Assembly (NCBI GenBank): GCA_030526715.1
Contig: JAUNCG010000009.1
Coordinates: 6,257 to 54,560, forward strand
Source of the DNA: Eubacteriales bacterium
GTDB taxonomy: Bacteria; Bacillota; Clostridia; Lachnospirales; Lachnospiraceae
Length of the DNA: 48,304 nt
Direction of reading: 5' to 3'
The translations under genes were made by a program, and so were the position numbers. Positions 15,974 through 24,699 of this stretch are shown here, one piece after another (the first letter of the stretch is position 1; each line of letters starts with the position of its first letter). The notes under the pieces were generated by a model that did not search any database, had not been told where the DNA came from, and saw only the letters and a program-made list of their open reading frames with translations.

Positions 15974-17494
15974 ATGCCGTCAAAGCTGGAACAGAAGGTG
16001 TTTCATTATATAGAAGAGCATGGGATGATCCGTGAAAATGACCGGGTCATTGCAGGTGTTTCGGGCGGAGCGGATTCCCTCTGCCTGCTTTTTCTGCTAT
16101 GCAGATATCGCAAACGGATAGATTTTTCTATAGAAGCAGTTCATGTAGAACATGGGATCCGCGGAGCAGAGAGTCTGGCAGATGCGGATTTTGTGGAGGA
16201 ATGCTGCAAAAAATGGGGGATCAGGCTGCATGTGAGACATTTAAATATCCCAAAGATCGCCAAGAGAGAGAAGCTTTCGGAAGAAGAGGCGGGGCGCAAG
16301 CTGCGCTATGAGATATTTGCCGAAATCGCGGGACAGAGCGGAAAAACGAAGATCGCAGTGGCACACCACCGGGATGATCAAGCCGAGACGCTGCTGGCGA
16401 ATATAGCCAGAGGAACCGGATTGTCGGGAGCCGGAGGTATGCGTCCGGTGAATGGCAGCATTATCCGTCCGTTACTGTGCTGTCGCCGCATGGAGATCGA
16501 GGAATACCTTTTGAGCCGACAGATGGAATGGCGTCAAGATGCCACAAATGAGGAGACAGATTATACCAGAAATTACCTGAGAAACTGTATATTGCCCCGG
16601 ATGACACAACGGGTAAATGCACAGACCATAGAGCACATGGCGAGCCTTGCGGAGGATCTGCAGCGGGTGCAGGATTTTATCAGACATCAAGCAAAGCAGA
16701 TATTGGATACGACGCTGGTGCAGCGTGAGGAAGGATTCGGAATCGGCGGTGGGGAGCGTATCACTGCGGGGAGGGAGAACAGAGAACTGATCCTGAACAT
16801 TCCGAAGCTGCGGCAGCAGGAACAGATATTACAGGAGACGATCATACAGCTGTGCCTTGAACGTGTGGGCTGCGGGCGCAAGGATATCACGAGGAGGCAT
16901 ATTCGGGGGATTTTGGATCTGACTCTGGGACAGTCCGGGCGGAGGATCATGCTTCCGGGAGGATGGCGCGCCAAACGCGAGTTTGACCGAATCTGTATAG
17001 AACAAGGCTGCCGGGAGATGGAGCGCAAGCAGCTTCCAAAGGAGGAATGCAAAGAGCCAAGCGCGCATCGTCAGCTGCAACAGACGGATGTGCTGCTGAG
17101 CGTGCCCGGTGAAACGACGCTTCCTCAAAAAAGAGGAAGCCTTCGGTTAAGGCGCTTTGAAAATCCGCATGAAATTATTTCACCGAAAATGTATACGAAA
17201 TGGCTGAACTATGATAAAATAAGCAATGATTTACATTTGCGCACACGCAGAGCCGGAGATTATCTTGTGATCAACCGCGAGGGCGGAAGAAAAAAGCTGA
17301 AGGATTACTTTGTGGAAGAGAAGATTCCCAGAGAACTGCGGGACGACATTCTTGTGATCGCACAGGGGAGCGAGATCCTGTGGGTGATCGGCGGACGTAT
17401 CAATGAAGCGTACAAGGTAGAGGAAGGCACAAAAGAAATCTTAGAGATACAGATTATGGAGGAAGTAAAATGGGAGACAATATCAGAGTCATGA
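15974..17494 (+). CDS. tilS: tRNA(Ile)-lysidine synthetase
   Basis: Converts the wobble cytidine of the CAU-anticodon tRNA-Ile to lysidine, switching it from Met to Ile decoding. The 506-residue protein has the PP-loop ATPase motif SGGADS (30-35), the HHRDDQAETLLANIARGTG motif and RPLL, and a C-terminal TilS domain with RRAGDYLVI and KKLKDYFVEEKIP. The ATG at 15974 follows GGAGGAG at 15961-15967; an upstream GTG at 15947 is rejected. It overlaps hpt by 25 bases, as in the widespread tilS-hpt-ftsH operon. Confidence 0.93.
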   Translation: MPSKLEQKVFHYIEEHGMIRENDRVIAGVSGGADSLCLLFLLCRYRKRIDFSIEAVHVEHGIRGAESLADADFVEECCKKWGIRLHVRHLNIPKIAKREKLSEEEAGRKLRYEIFAEIAGQSGKTKIAVAHHRDDQAETLLANIARGTGLSGAGGMRPVNGSIIRPLLCCRRMEIEEYLLSRQMEWRQDATNEETDYTRNYLRNCILPRMTQRVNAQTIEHMASLAEDLQRVQDFIRHQAKQILDTTLVQREEGFGIGGGERITAGRENRELILNIPKLRQQEQILQETIIQLCLERVGCGRKDITRRHIRGILDLTLGQSGRRIMLPGGWRAKREFDRICIEQGCREMERKQLPKEECKEPSAHRQLQQTDVLLSVPGETTLPQKRGSLRLRRFENPHEIISPKMYTKWLNYDKISNDLHLRTRRAGDYLVINREGGRKKLKDYFVEEKIPRELRDDILVIAQGSEILWVIGGRINEAYKVEEGTKEILEIQIMEEVKWETISES

Positions 17495-17991
17495 TTCCGG
17501 AGGAGGAAGTAGATCAGAAAATTGCGGAGCTTGGAAGACGCATCAGCGAGGATTATGCGGGAAGCTCTGTACATCTTATCTGTGTACTGAAGGGAAGCAT
17601 CTTTTTTACCTGTGAGCTGGCAAAGCGCATTACCATACCGGTGACGCTGGACTTTATGTCCTGCAGCAGCTACGGCTCAGGCACCGTATCCAGCGGTGTG
17701 GTTAAGATCGTGAAGGATCTGGATGAGCCGATTGAGGGGCGCCATGTCATCGTGATTGAAGATATCATTGATTCCGGCAGAACCCTGAGCAATCTGCTCC
17801 AGATTCTCAGCGCGAGAAAGCCGGCGAGCCTTGCTCTGTGTACTCTGTTGGATAAGCCGGATCGCAGAGTAATTCCTGTAGAGGTCGATTATACAGGATT
17901 TGAGATTCCGGATGAATTTGTGGTAGGATATGGTCTGGACTATGACCAGAAGTATCGCAATCTTCCGTACGTCGGAGTGATTGAGAATTAA
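17470..17991 (+). CDS. hpt: Hypoxanthine phosphoribosyltransferase
   Basis: Purine salvage enzyme that transfers the ribose 5-phosphate of PRPP to hypoxanthine or guanine. The 173 residues include the PRPP loop VIEDIIDSGRT (95-105), the flexible-loop region around MSCSSYG, and the C-terminal VGYGLDYDQKYRNLPYVG. GGAGGAAG lies seven bases before the ATG, inside the end of tilS, so translation is probably coupled. In B. subtilis HprT and TilS jointly regulate ftsH; whether that holds here is not known. Confidence 0.95.
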   Translation: MGDNIRVMIPEEEVDQKIAELGRRISEDYAGSSVHLICVLKGSIFFTCELAKRITIPVTLDFMSCSSYGSGTVSSGVVKIVKDLDEPIEGRHVIVIEDIIDSGRTLSNLLQILSARKPASLALCTLLDKPDRRVIPVEVDYTGFEIPDEFVVGYGLDYDQKYRNLPYVGVIEN

Positions 17992-18048
17992 TCCGTGACA
18001 AAGGGCGCTTACGGGCGCTCTTTTGACGGATCTGAAAGGAGACATAAG

Positions 18049-19863
18049 TTGATTAATAGAAGTTCAAGAGGAGTAAGCCTGCTCCTGACAGTGCTGATCG
18101 TGGCCTTGATATGGTTTTTTGTCAACCAGAGCACAGGTGTTCAGACGGAAGGGTCGTATCAGGAGTATGAGAAAGCGCTGAGCAGCGGAGACATTGCGAA
18201 GGCGGACATTCATCAGAACCATGAGGTTCCCACCGGTCGTGTGATCCTTGTGATGAAGGATGGAACCAGCCGACAGTTCCACGTTTCAGATGTGAAGGAA
18301 GTGCAGCAGGAATTACAGGAAAACAGCGTGCCGTTTTACACCTATGATGTGGAATCGGATGGAAGCATTCTTACGTCGATCGTACCCATGGTGCTGATGT
18401 TTGCGTTCATGGTATTTATCATATTTATGATGAACCGACAGTCCGGCGGCGGTGGCAATCGGATGATGAATTTCGGTAAGAGCCGTGCGACTATGATCAT
18501 GCCGGATGCGAAACGTGTGACGTTCAAGGATGTTGCGGGGCTACAGGAGGAGAAGGCAGATCTTGAAGAACTGGTGGATTTTCTGAAGGAGCCGCAGAAA
18601 TACACAAAAATGGGTGCGAGAATCCCCAAGGGTATCATTCTGGTGGGCTCTCCGGGTACCGGTAAGACATTGCTGGCGAAGGCGGTGGCGGGGGAAGCGG
18701 GTGTACCGTTTTTCAGTATTTCCGGTTCGGATTTTGTGGAAATGTTCGTGGGTGTTGGTGCGTCCCGCGTGCGCGATCTGTTTGCGGACGCGAAAAAGAA
18801 CGCGCCGTGTATTGTATTTATTGATGAGATCGATGCGGTGGCCAGAAGACGAGGCACCGGTATGGGCGGCGGTCATGATGAACGTGAGCAGACCCTGAAC
18901 CAGCTGCTTGTAGAAATGGACGGCTTTGGAGTGAATGAGGGTATCATCGTTATGGCGGCGACCAATCGTGTGGATATTCTGGATCCGGCGATTCTTCGTC
19001 CCGGGCGCTTTGACCGTAAGATCGGTGTGGGAAAGCCGGATGTACGCGGGCGTGAGGAGATTCTGAAGGTACATGCGAAGACGAAGCCCATGGGAGATGA
19101 TGTAGATCTGGAGAATGTAGCCCGCACTACGGCAGGCTTCACCGGCGCGGATCTGGAGAATCTGCTGAATGAGTCTGCGATTTTGGCAGCGAAGAAGGAG
19201 CAGGGCTATATCACGCAAGCGGATATCCAACAGTCTTTTGTCAAGGTGGGAATCGGCGCGGAGAAAAAGAGCCGCCTGATCTCAGAGCATGAGAAGCGTA
19301 TCACAGCCTATCACGAGGCGGGACATGCGCTGCTGTTCCATCTGCTTCCGAACGTGGGTCCGGTACACACGGTATCCATCATTCCGACCGGAATGGGAGC
19401 TGCCGGATATACGATGCCGCTTCCGGGGAAGGACGAGATGTTCATGACCAAGGGCAAAATGCTGGATGAGCTGGTGGTGGATCTGGGAGGACGTGTGGCC
19501 GAGGAGCTGATCATCGGTGACATTACCACAGGAGCTTCGCAGGATATTAAGCAGGCCACAAGACTGGCCCGGGCTATGGTGACACAGTACGGTATGTCGG
19601 AGCGCATCGGACTGATCGATTACGGTACGGATGAGAACGAGGTGTTTATCGGGCGGGATCTTGCGCATTCCAGAGCTTTCAGTGAGAAGGTGGCGGCGAC
19701 CATCGATGAGGAAGTGAAACGTCTCGTGGATGAAGCGCATGAGAAGGCATACCGGATGCTGCAGGAGCATATGGAGGTTCTTCACAGCTGTGCAAAGCTC
19801 TTGATCGAGAAAGAAAAGATCGGTCGGGAGGAATTTGAAGCACTATTTGTACAGAATGCATAA
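18049..19863 (+). CDS. ftsH: ATP-dependent zinc metalloprotease FtsH
   Basis: Membrane-anchored AAA+ protease that degrades misfolded or short-lived membrane and regulatory proteins. TTG at 18049 is chosen: AAAGGAG (18035-18041) is seven bases away and the product begins INRSSRG-SLLLT as in relatives; an upstream GTG at 17995 lacks a site. The 604-residue protein has two membrane helices (about 12-30 and 105-125), Walker A GSPGTGKT (200-207), Walker B DEID (259-262), the SRH arginines (RPGRFDR) and the zinc motif HEAGH (422-426). It is last in the spoIIE-tilS-hpt-ftsH run; the next hairpin is at 19990. Confidence 0.95.
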   Translation: MINRSSRGVSLLLTVLIVALIWFFVNQSTGVQTEGSYQEYEKALSSGDIAKADIHQNHEVPTGRVILVMKDGTSRQFHVSDVKEVQQELQENSVPFYTYDVESDGSILTSIVPMVLMFAFMVFIIFMMNRQSGGGGNRMMNFGKSRATMIMPDAKRVTFKDVAGLQEEKADLEELVDFLKEPQKYTKMGARIPKGIILVGSPGTGKTLLAKAVAGEAGVPFFSISGSDFVEMFVGVGASRVRDLFADAKKNAPCIVFIDEIDAVARRRGTGMGGGHDEREQTLNQLLVEMDGFGVNEGIIVMAATNRVDILDPAILRPGRFDRKIGVGKPDVRGREEILKVHAKTKPMGDDVDLENVARTTAGFTGADLENLLNESAILAAKKEQGYITQADIQQSFVKVGIGAEKKSRLISEHEKRITAYHEAGHALLFHLLPNVGPVHTVSIIPTGMGAAGYTMPLPGKDEMFMTKGKMLDELVVDLGGRVAEELIIGDITTGASQDIKQATRLARAMVTQYGMSERIGLIDYGTDENEVFIGRDLAHSRAFSEKVAATIDEEVKRLVDEAHEKAYRMLQEHMEVLHSCAKLLIEKEKIGREEFEALFVQNA

Positions 19864-19893
19864 AAATGAGTCGCATATTTTGTGAAGTTTGTG

Positions 19894-19922
19894 TAGACTT
19901 ATTTCGACAAGCGTGCTATACT
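19894..19922 (+). promoter_or_regulatory. Extended -10 promoter downstream of ftsH
   Basis: TAGACT (19894-19899) and TATACT (19917-19922) with a 17-base spacer and an upstream TG (19914-19915) form an extended -10 promoter. Transcription would start near 19930 and meet a terminator at 19990-20019. Confidence 0.6.
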
Positions 19923-19929
19923 ACTTTTC

Positions 19930-20019
19930 GTAAAACCCCCAATACATTATATAGTTTTTGCAACACCCCATAAGAGAAATACCTTCTCCAAAAAAGACAG
20001 CGCACGCTGTCTTTTTTTT
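19930..20019 (+). ncRNA. Candidate small RNA or attenuated leader, about 90 nt
   Basis: The interval is bounded by the promoter at 19894-19922 and the strong terminator at 19990-20019, and has no plausible open frame. It contains CCCCC (19936-19940), CCCC (19966-19969) and CTTCTCC (19983-19989), which are unpaired in the obvious fold and partly complementary to ribosome binding sites. This resembles known Gram-positive C-rich regulatory RNAs, but it may equally be an unused leader ahead of the glucan hydrolase gene. Confidence 0.4.
19990..20019 (+). terminator. Bidirectional-type intrinsic terminator
   Basis: GACAGC (19996-20001) pairs with GCTGTC (20006-20011) around GCAC, flanked by six A residues and followed by eight T residues (20012-20019). 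It can end ftsH read-through and the putative small RNA. Confidence 0.88.
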
Positions 20020-20023
20020 GCAC

Positions 20024-20068
20024 TTGCTGTTCTTGGTGTTTTCATATAGAATATAGTCTGATATCAGA
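20024..20068 (+). promoter_or_regulatory. Promoter and palindrome before the GH13 gene
   Basis: TTGCTG (20024-20029), a 17-base spacer and TAGAAT (20047-20052) form a plausible promoter. A perfect 12-base palindrome, TCTGATATCAGA at 20057-20068, sits at the expected transcription start and could be an operator. Confidence 0.5.
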
Positions 20069-20096
20069 GACTGATATATAATGGGAGGAATAAATT

Positions 20097-22202
20097 TTGA
20101 ACTGGGAAAAATTAGAGCTTTTGAATGAAATCCAATATTATATATTAGGTATGCGTCCGAATTTTCAGGCAAACGCATTGTTTAGCGATGAAACTGAGAA
20201 TTATGTGACTCCTATGGAACCGGAGCCGGGAGATACCGTGACGATTCGTTTTCGCGCAAAACGCGATAATATTGATGCGGTATACCTTTGTTGCGGCGAG
20301 GAGTCCAGACTGATGGAGTTTGAGCGGGACGAGGATTACTTCGATTATTTTAAAATAGATGTTCCGTTGGGAACTAAGCCGTTTCGATATTATTTTCAGG
20401 TGCGCGTAGGACGCTTGAAGTGTTATTATGATAAAAGGGGCGTCTCTAAGGAGGTTCGCCCGGAGTACAGCTTTATGATCGTACCGGGATTTTCTACACC
20501 GGACTGGGCGAAGGGAGCGGTGATGTACCAGATTCTGGTGGATCGCTTTTACAATGGGGACAAGACCAATGATGTGGAGGATCGGGAGTATTTTTATATT
20601 GGAGATATGGTCAACCGTGTGACCGACTGGGATAAGTGCCCGGCGTTTATGGGAGTGCGGGAATTCTATGGCGGTGATATACAGGGAATCATGGATAAGC
20701 TGGATTATCTGCAGGAGCTTGGCATAGATGTGATCTATCTGAATCCGATTTTTGTATCTCCGTCAAACCATAAGTATGATATTCAGGATTATGACTATAT
20801 AGATCCCCATTATGGGAAGATCGTAGCGGATGGCGGCGAAGCGCTGGCAGACTGGGATCATGACAATGCTCATGCGACAAAGTATATAAAACGTGTGACC
20901 GATCCGGCGAATCTGGAAGCCAGCAATGAGCTGTTTGCCGGATTTGTGGAGGAGGTACATCGACGGGGAATGAAGGTGATCCTTGACGGTGTGTTCAATC
21001 ACTGCGGTTCCTTCAACAAATGGCTTGATCGCGAGCGTATTTATGAGAATCAGCCGGGATATGAGAAAGGCGCTTATGTATCTGCGGACAGTCCTTATCG
21101 CAGCTTCTTCAAGTTCAGCGATGAAAGCGCGTGGCCGTATAATCCGAACTATGACGGATGGTGGGGACATGATACCTTGCCGAAGCTGGCTTATGAGTAT
21201 TCGGACAAGCTTCATGATTATATCATTAATATAGGTAGAAAGTGGGTTTCACCGCCTTACAATGTGGACGGATGGCGTCTGGATGTGGCGGCGGATCTCG
21301 GATTCAGCAACGAATACAATCATCAGTTCTGGAGGGAGTTCCGGGAAGCAGTCAAGGAAGCGAATCCGAATGCCATTATTCTTGCGGAGCATTACGGAGA
21401 TGCCCGTTCGTGGCTGCAGGGCGATCAGTGGGATACCGTTATGAACTATGATGCATTCATGGAACCGCTGACATGGTTTTTTACAGGTATGGAGAAACAC
21501 AGCGATGATTTCCGCCCGGATATGCTGGGCAACGGTCTGCACTTTGAGTGGGCCATGGGGCATTACAGTGCGAGCTTTCTGGCACCGTCACTGCAGGTAG
21601 CGATGAACGAGCTGTCAAATCATGATCATTCCAGATTCCTGACGAGAACCAATCACCGGGTAGGACGAGTGGCACAGCTGGGATATGATGCGGCTTCGCA
21701 GGACGTGAATAAGGCGGTCATGAGAGAAGCTGTGGTGATGCAGATGACATGGCCCGGAGCGCCGACGATCTATTACGGAGATGAGGCGGGTGTCTGTGGA
21801 TTTACGGATCCGGATAACCGCAGAACCTATCCGTGGGGGCACGAGGATCATCAGATGATCGAGTTCCATAGGATCATGATCCGTATCCACAAAGCCTGTC
21901 CGGCGCTCATGCGGGGATCTGTCAAGCTGGTAGAGGCATCAGAGAATTTTCTGTGCTACGGAAGATTTACCGCCGAGGATCGCGTGATGGTATTCTTCAA
22001 TAACAGCTATGAAACGATGGAAAAGATCGTGCGTGTGCATGATGTGGGTGTGACGAGCCGCGACCGTCTGATACAGATTCTGGAGACAAACGCCGATGGA
22101 TTTTCGGAAGAACGGCGCGTGTATGAAAATCGGGGAGGCTACCTGAGGATCGCCATTGCTCCAACCAGCGCGGTGATATTGCGGGTACTGAAGGAAAATT
22201 AA
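20097..22202 (+). CDS. GH13 intracellular glucan hydrolase (neopullulanase/cyclomaltodextrinase type)
   Basis: Alpha-amylase superfamily enzyme of 701 residues. An N-terminal beta-rich domain (about 25-130, like CBM34) precedes the catalytic barrel. The GH13 motifs are DGVFNH, GWRLDVAAD (nucleophile D396), LAEHYGD (acid/base E431) and LSNHDH (D510), followed by a C-terminal beta domain. No signal peptide is seen, so it should act in the cytoplasm on imported maltodextrins, cyclodextrins or pullulan fragments. The start is TTG at 20097 with GGGAGGAA at 20083-20090. Exact specificity cannot be read from sequence alone. Confidence 0.85.
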   Translation: MNWEKLELLNEIQYYILGMRPNFQANALFSDETENYVTPMEPEPGDTVTIRFRAKRDNIDAVYLCCGEESRLMEFERDEDYFDYFKIDVPLGTKPFRYYFQVRVGRLKCYYDKRGVSKEVRPEYSFMIVPGFSTPDWAKGAVMYQILVDRFYNGDKTNDVEDREYFYIGDMVNRVTDWDKCPAFMGVREFYGGDIQGIMDKLDYLQELGIDVIYLNPIFVSPSNHKYDIQDYDYIDPHYGKIVADGGEALADWDHDNAHATKYIKRVTDPANLEASNELFAGFVEEVHRRGMKVILDGVFNHCGSFNKWLDRERIYENQPGYEKGAYVSADSPYRSFFKFSDESAWPYNPNYDGWWGHDTLPKLAYEYSDKLHDYIINIGRKWVSPPYNVDGWRLDVAADLGFSNEYNHQFWREFREAVKEANPNAIILAEHYGDARSWLQGDQWDTVMNYDAFMEPLTWFFTGMEKHSDDFRPDMLGNGLHFEWAMGHYSASFLAPSLQVAMNELSNHDHSRFLTRTNHRVGRVAQLGYDAASQDVNKAVMREAVVMQMTWPGAPTIYYGDEAGVCGFTDPDNRRTYPWGHEDHQMIEFHRIMIRIHKACPALMRGSVKLVEASENFLCYGRFTAEDRVMVFFNNSYETMEKIVRVHDVGVTSRDRLIQILETNADGFSEERRVYENRGGYLRIAIAPTSAVILRVLKEN

Positions 22203-22271
22203 GATCGCGCTGTTGTGAGACTGTGGGAAGGTACTTTATAGGTAATGTGAGACATATAAGGAGGAATAGAC

Positions 22272-23294
22272 ATGACGAAGGTAACATTGGGAAAAACAGG
22301 GATTACCGTGGAGAAGAATTCTTTCGGAGCGCTTCCGATCCAGAGGATCAGCAAGGATGAGGCGGTCGCTTTGCTGCGAAAGGCCTATGCTCATGGCGTG
22401 ACGTTTTACGACACAGCGAGATATTATACGGATAGCGAGGAAAAGGTCGGAGCCGCATTTCAGGGCATGCGCGATAAGATATATATTGCCACAAAGACCG
22501 GTGCGACATGTCCGGAGCAGTTCTGGAAGGATCTGCACACGTCCCTGACCAATCTACAGACAGATTATATTGATATCTATCAGTTCCATAATCCGTCCTT
22601 TTGTCCGAAGCCGGGAGATGGTACCGGATTGTATGAGGCAATGCTGGAGGCGAAGGAAAAAGGAATGATCCGTCATATCGGAATCACGAACCATCGTCTG
22701 CATGTGGCGCATGAGGCTATTGACAGCGGTCTATATGAGACGCTGCAGTTCCCGTTCTGCTATCTGGCGACAGAGAAGGATCTGGAGCTGGTGCAAAAGT
22801 GCAAAGAAGCGGATATGGGATTTATCGCCATGAAGTCTCTTTCCGGTGGTTTGATCACCAATTCGGCGGCAGCGTATGCTTTCGCGGCGCAGTATGAGAA
22901 TGTACTTCCGATCTGGGGAGTACAGCGCGAGCGTGAGCTGGATGAATTTCTTTCTTATATTGAGCATCCGCCGGTGATGAATGAGGAGCTGCGCGCTGTG
23001 ATCGAGAAGGATCGCAGAGAGCTGCAGGGAGAATTCTGCCGTGGCTGCGGCTATTGCATGCCATGTCCTGCAGGCATAGAGATCAACAACTGTGCGCGTA
23101 TGAGTCTGATGATCCGACGCGCGCCGTCGGCAGCACAGCTGACGGAGGAGATGCAGGCAAAGATGAAGAAGATCGAGGGATGTCTGGAGTGCGGTCAGTG
23201 TAAGAGTAAATGTCCGTACGGTCTGGATACCCCGGCTCTTTTGAAGAAAAACTATCAGGATTATTGTGAGATTCTGGGAGGTAAGGAGATTTGA
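22272..23294 (+). CDS. Aldo/keto reductase with two C-terminal 4Fe-4S motifs
   Basis: The N-terminal aldo/keto reductase barrel (about 1-235) shows GVTFYDTARYY with the catalytic Asp and Tyr, the KTG region with the catalytic Lys, and QFHNP. The tail, from about residue 257, has two ferredoxin-like cysteine groups, CRGCGYCMPCP and CLECGQCKSKCP, typical for two 4Fe-4S clusters. Such fusions are common in anaerobes, and the clusters suggest electron exchange with ferredoxin in addition to NAD(P)H. The natural substrate is unknown. The ATG at 22272 has AGGAGGAA; the stop overlaps the next gene. Confidence 0.88.
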   Translation: MTKVTLGKTGITVEKNSFGALPIQRISKDEAVALLRKAYAHGVTFYDTARYYTDSEEKVGAAFQGMRDKIYIATKTGATCPEQFWKDLHTSLTNLQTDYIDIYQFHNPSFCPKPGDGTGLYEAMLEAKEKGMIRHIGITNHRLHVAHEAIDSGLYETLQFPFCYLATEKDLELVQKCKEADMGFIAMKSLSGGLITNSAAAYAFAAQYENVLPIWGVQRERELDEFLSYIEHPPVMNEELRAVIEKDRRELQGEFCRGCGYCMPCPAGIEINNCARMSLMIRRAPSAAQLTEEMQAKMKKIEGCLECGQCKSKCPYGLDTPALLKKNYQDYCEILGGKEI

Positions 23295-24481
23295 TCGCAG
23301 TATTCTTGTCACCGTTTTATCTGCTTATGAACGGATATCTGCTCTGGCGCAGTCTGCTCTGGCTCGGGGTCTGCTATAAAGGATTTCAGAAAAGCGGCGT
23401 GATGATCACCGTCTCTGTTCTCTATAGCTGTCTGGCGCTCGCTATGCTGATCGCGATGTTTTTGCCTCACGGAGAACTGAAGCGACAGGCAAAGCTGATC
23501 GGAAATTACTGGCTGGGAATCATGATGTACCTGTCTCTTGCGGTAGTTCTGGCGGATGTGGCGAGGCTGGCGCTGAAGTACGGAGGTAAGCAGGTATGGA
23601 GCACAATGGGACATACCGGACTGCATCGCGCGGCCGGAGCTGTCTGCTTATTATTTGTACTTGGGATCAGCATTTACGGGCTTTACGCTTCCAGACATAT
23701 TCACACAACGCCCTATGAGGTAGAAATTCCCAAATCGGGCGGAGAGCTGGACGGGCTGAAGATCGTTCTGGCTGCGGATCTCCATATGGGATACAACATT
23801 GGGTGTGCGCAGATGGAGGATATGGTGGAAAAGATCAATGAGCAGCATCCTGATCTGGTGGTGTTTGCCGGAGATCTATTTGACAATGAATACGAAGCGC
23901 TGGAGGATCCGGCGCGACTGGCAAAGATCCTGCGGGGAATTGAGAGTACCTATGGAGTTTACGCGGTTTATGGAAATCACGATATAGAGGAGAAGATTCT
24001 GGCGGGATTTACCTTCGGCGGGAAGGAAGAAAAGGCTAGTCATGAGCAGATGGATCAATTGCTGGTCGATGCAGATATCCGCCTGCTTCGAGATGAGTAT
24101 GTGATGATCGCGGATAGTGTATATCTGTACGGACGACCGGATCATGACCGTCCGGGGCGGGGGATCGAAGAGCGAAAGACGCCGCTGGAGCTGGCTGCAG
24201 AAATGGACATGTCCAGACCGGTGATCGTGCTGGATCATCAGCCCAAGGAGCTGCAGGAGCTTGCAGATGCGGGAGTGGATCTGGATCTGTGCGGACATAC
24301 GCATGACGGACAGATGCTGCCGGGGAAATTGCTCACGGATCGCATGTGGGAGAACTCCTGCGGATATCTGAAGAAGGGCAGCATGCATAATATTGTGACC
24401 TCCGGAGTCGGAATCTTCGGACCGAACATGCGTGTAGGAACCAAAGCGGAGATCTGCTCGATTAGTGTGCGGTTTGCGTAG
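23291..24481 (+). CDS. Membrane-anchored metallophosphoesterase, YkuE/YaeI type
   Basis: A 396-residue protein with about four hydrophobic segments in the first 140 residues and then a calcineurin-like phosphoesterase domain. The dinuclear-metal ligands are visible as ADLHMG, GDLFDNE, GNHD and GHTHDGQ. The relatives YkuE and YaeI are metal-dependent phosphohydrolases proposed to act on lipid-linked substrates; the substrate here is not evident. The start is probably TTG at 23291, overlapping the preceding stop (TTGA), with GGAGG at 23277-23281. A later start near 23327 would remove part of the first helix. Confidence 0.82.
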   Translation: MIAVFLSPFYLLMNGYLLWRSLLWLGVCYKGFQKSGVMITVSVLYSCLALAMLIAMFLPHGELKRQAKLIGNYWLGIMMYLSLAVVLADVARLALKYGGKQVWSTMGHTGLHRAAGAVCLLFVLGISIYGLYASRHIHTTPYEVEIPKSGGELDGLKIVLAADLHMGYNIGCAQMEDMVEKINEQHPDLVVFAGDLFDNEYEALEDPARLAKILRGIESTYGVYAVYGNHDIEEKILAGFTFGGKEEKASHEQMDQLLVDADIRLLRDEYVMIADSVYLYGRPDHDRPGRGIEERKTPLELAAEMDMSRPVIVLDHQPKELQELADAGVDLDLCGHTHDGQMLPGKLLTDRMWENSCGYLKKGSMHNIVTSGVGIFGPNMRVGTKAEICSISVRFA

Positions 24482-24534
24482 TATATCTGATACAAGGGAG
24501 CAAGCTTTTGTCGCTGCTATTATGTGTATGAATA

Positions 24535-24579
24535 AAAACACTGCGGAAATGATATAACGTCATGGAAGCAGTGTTTTTT
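24535..24579 (+). terminator. Intrinsic terminator after the phosphoesterase gene
   Basis: AAAACACTGC (24535-24544) pairs with GCAGTGTTTT (24568-24577), with a smaller inner pairing (ATGA/TCAT), and a T run of six to seven. Confidence 0.75.
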
Positions 24580-24631
24580 AATGAATGAAATTGTTAAAAA
24601 TATATAAAATATTAGAAAAAAAGAAAAATGA

Positions 24632-24661
24632 TTGTTGCAAAAATACTAATTTTGGTATAGT
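24632..24661 (+). promoter_or_regulatory. Probable promoter of the PAS-GGDEF gene
   Basis: TTGTTG (24632-24637), an 18-base spacer and TATAGT (24656-24661) preceded by TG (24653-24654) give an extended -10 promoter in an AT-rich region 38 bases before the start. The about 50 bases upstream are unusually A-rich, like an UP element. Confidence 0.5.
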
Positions 24662-24699
24662 ATAAAGGTCAAGAAAATAGTCGAAGGGAATGAATAATT

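Noticed and set aside
18003..18022. GGGCGCTTACGGGCGC as a terminator between hpt and ftsH
   Set aside because: The two GGGCGC copies are a direct repeat, not an inverted one; only a four-base GCGC pairing is possible.
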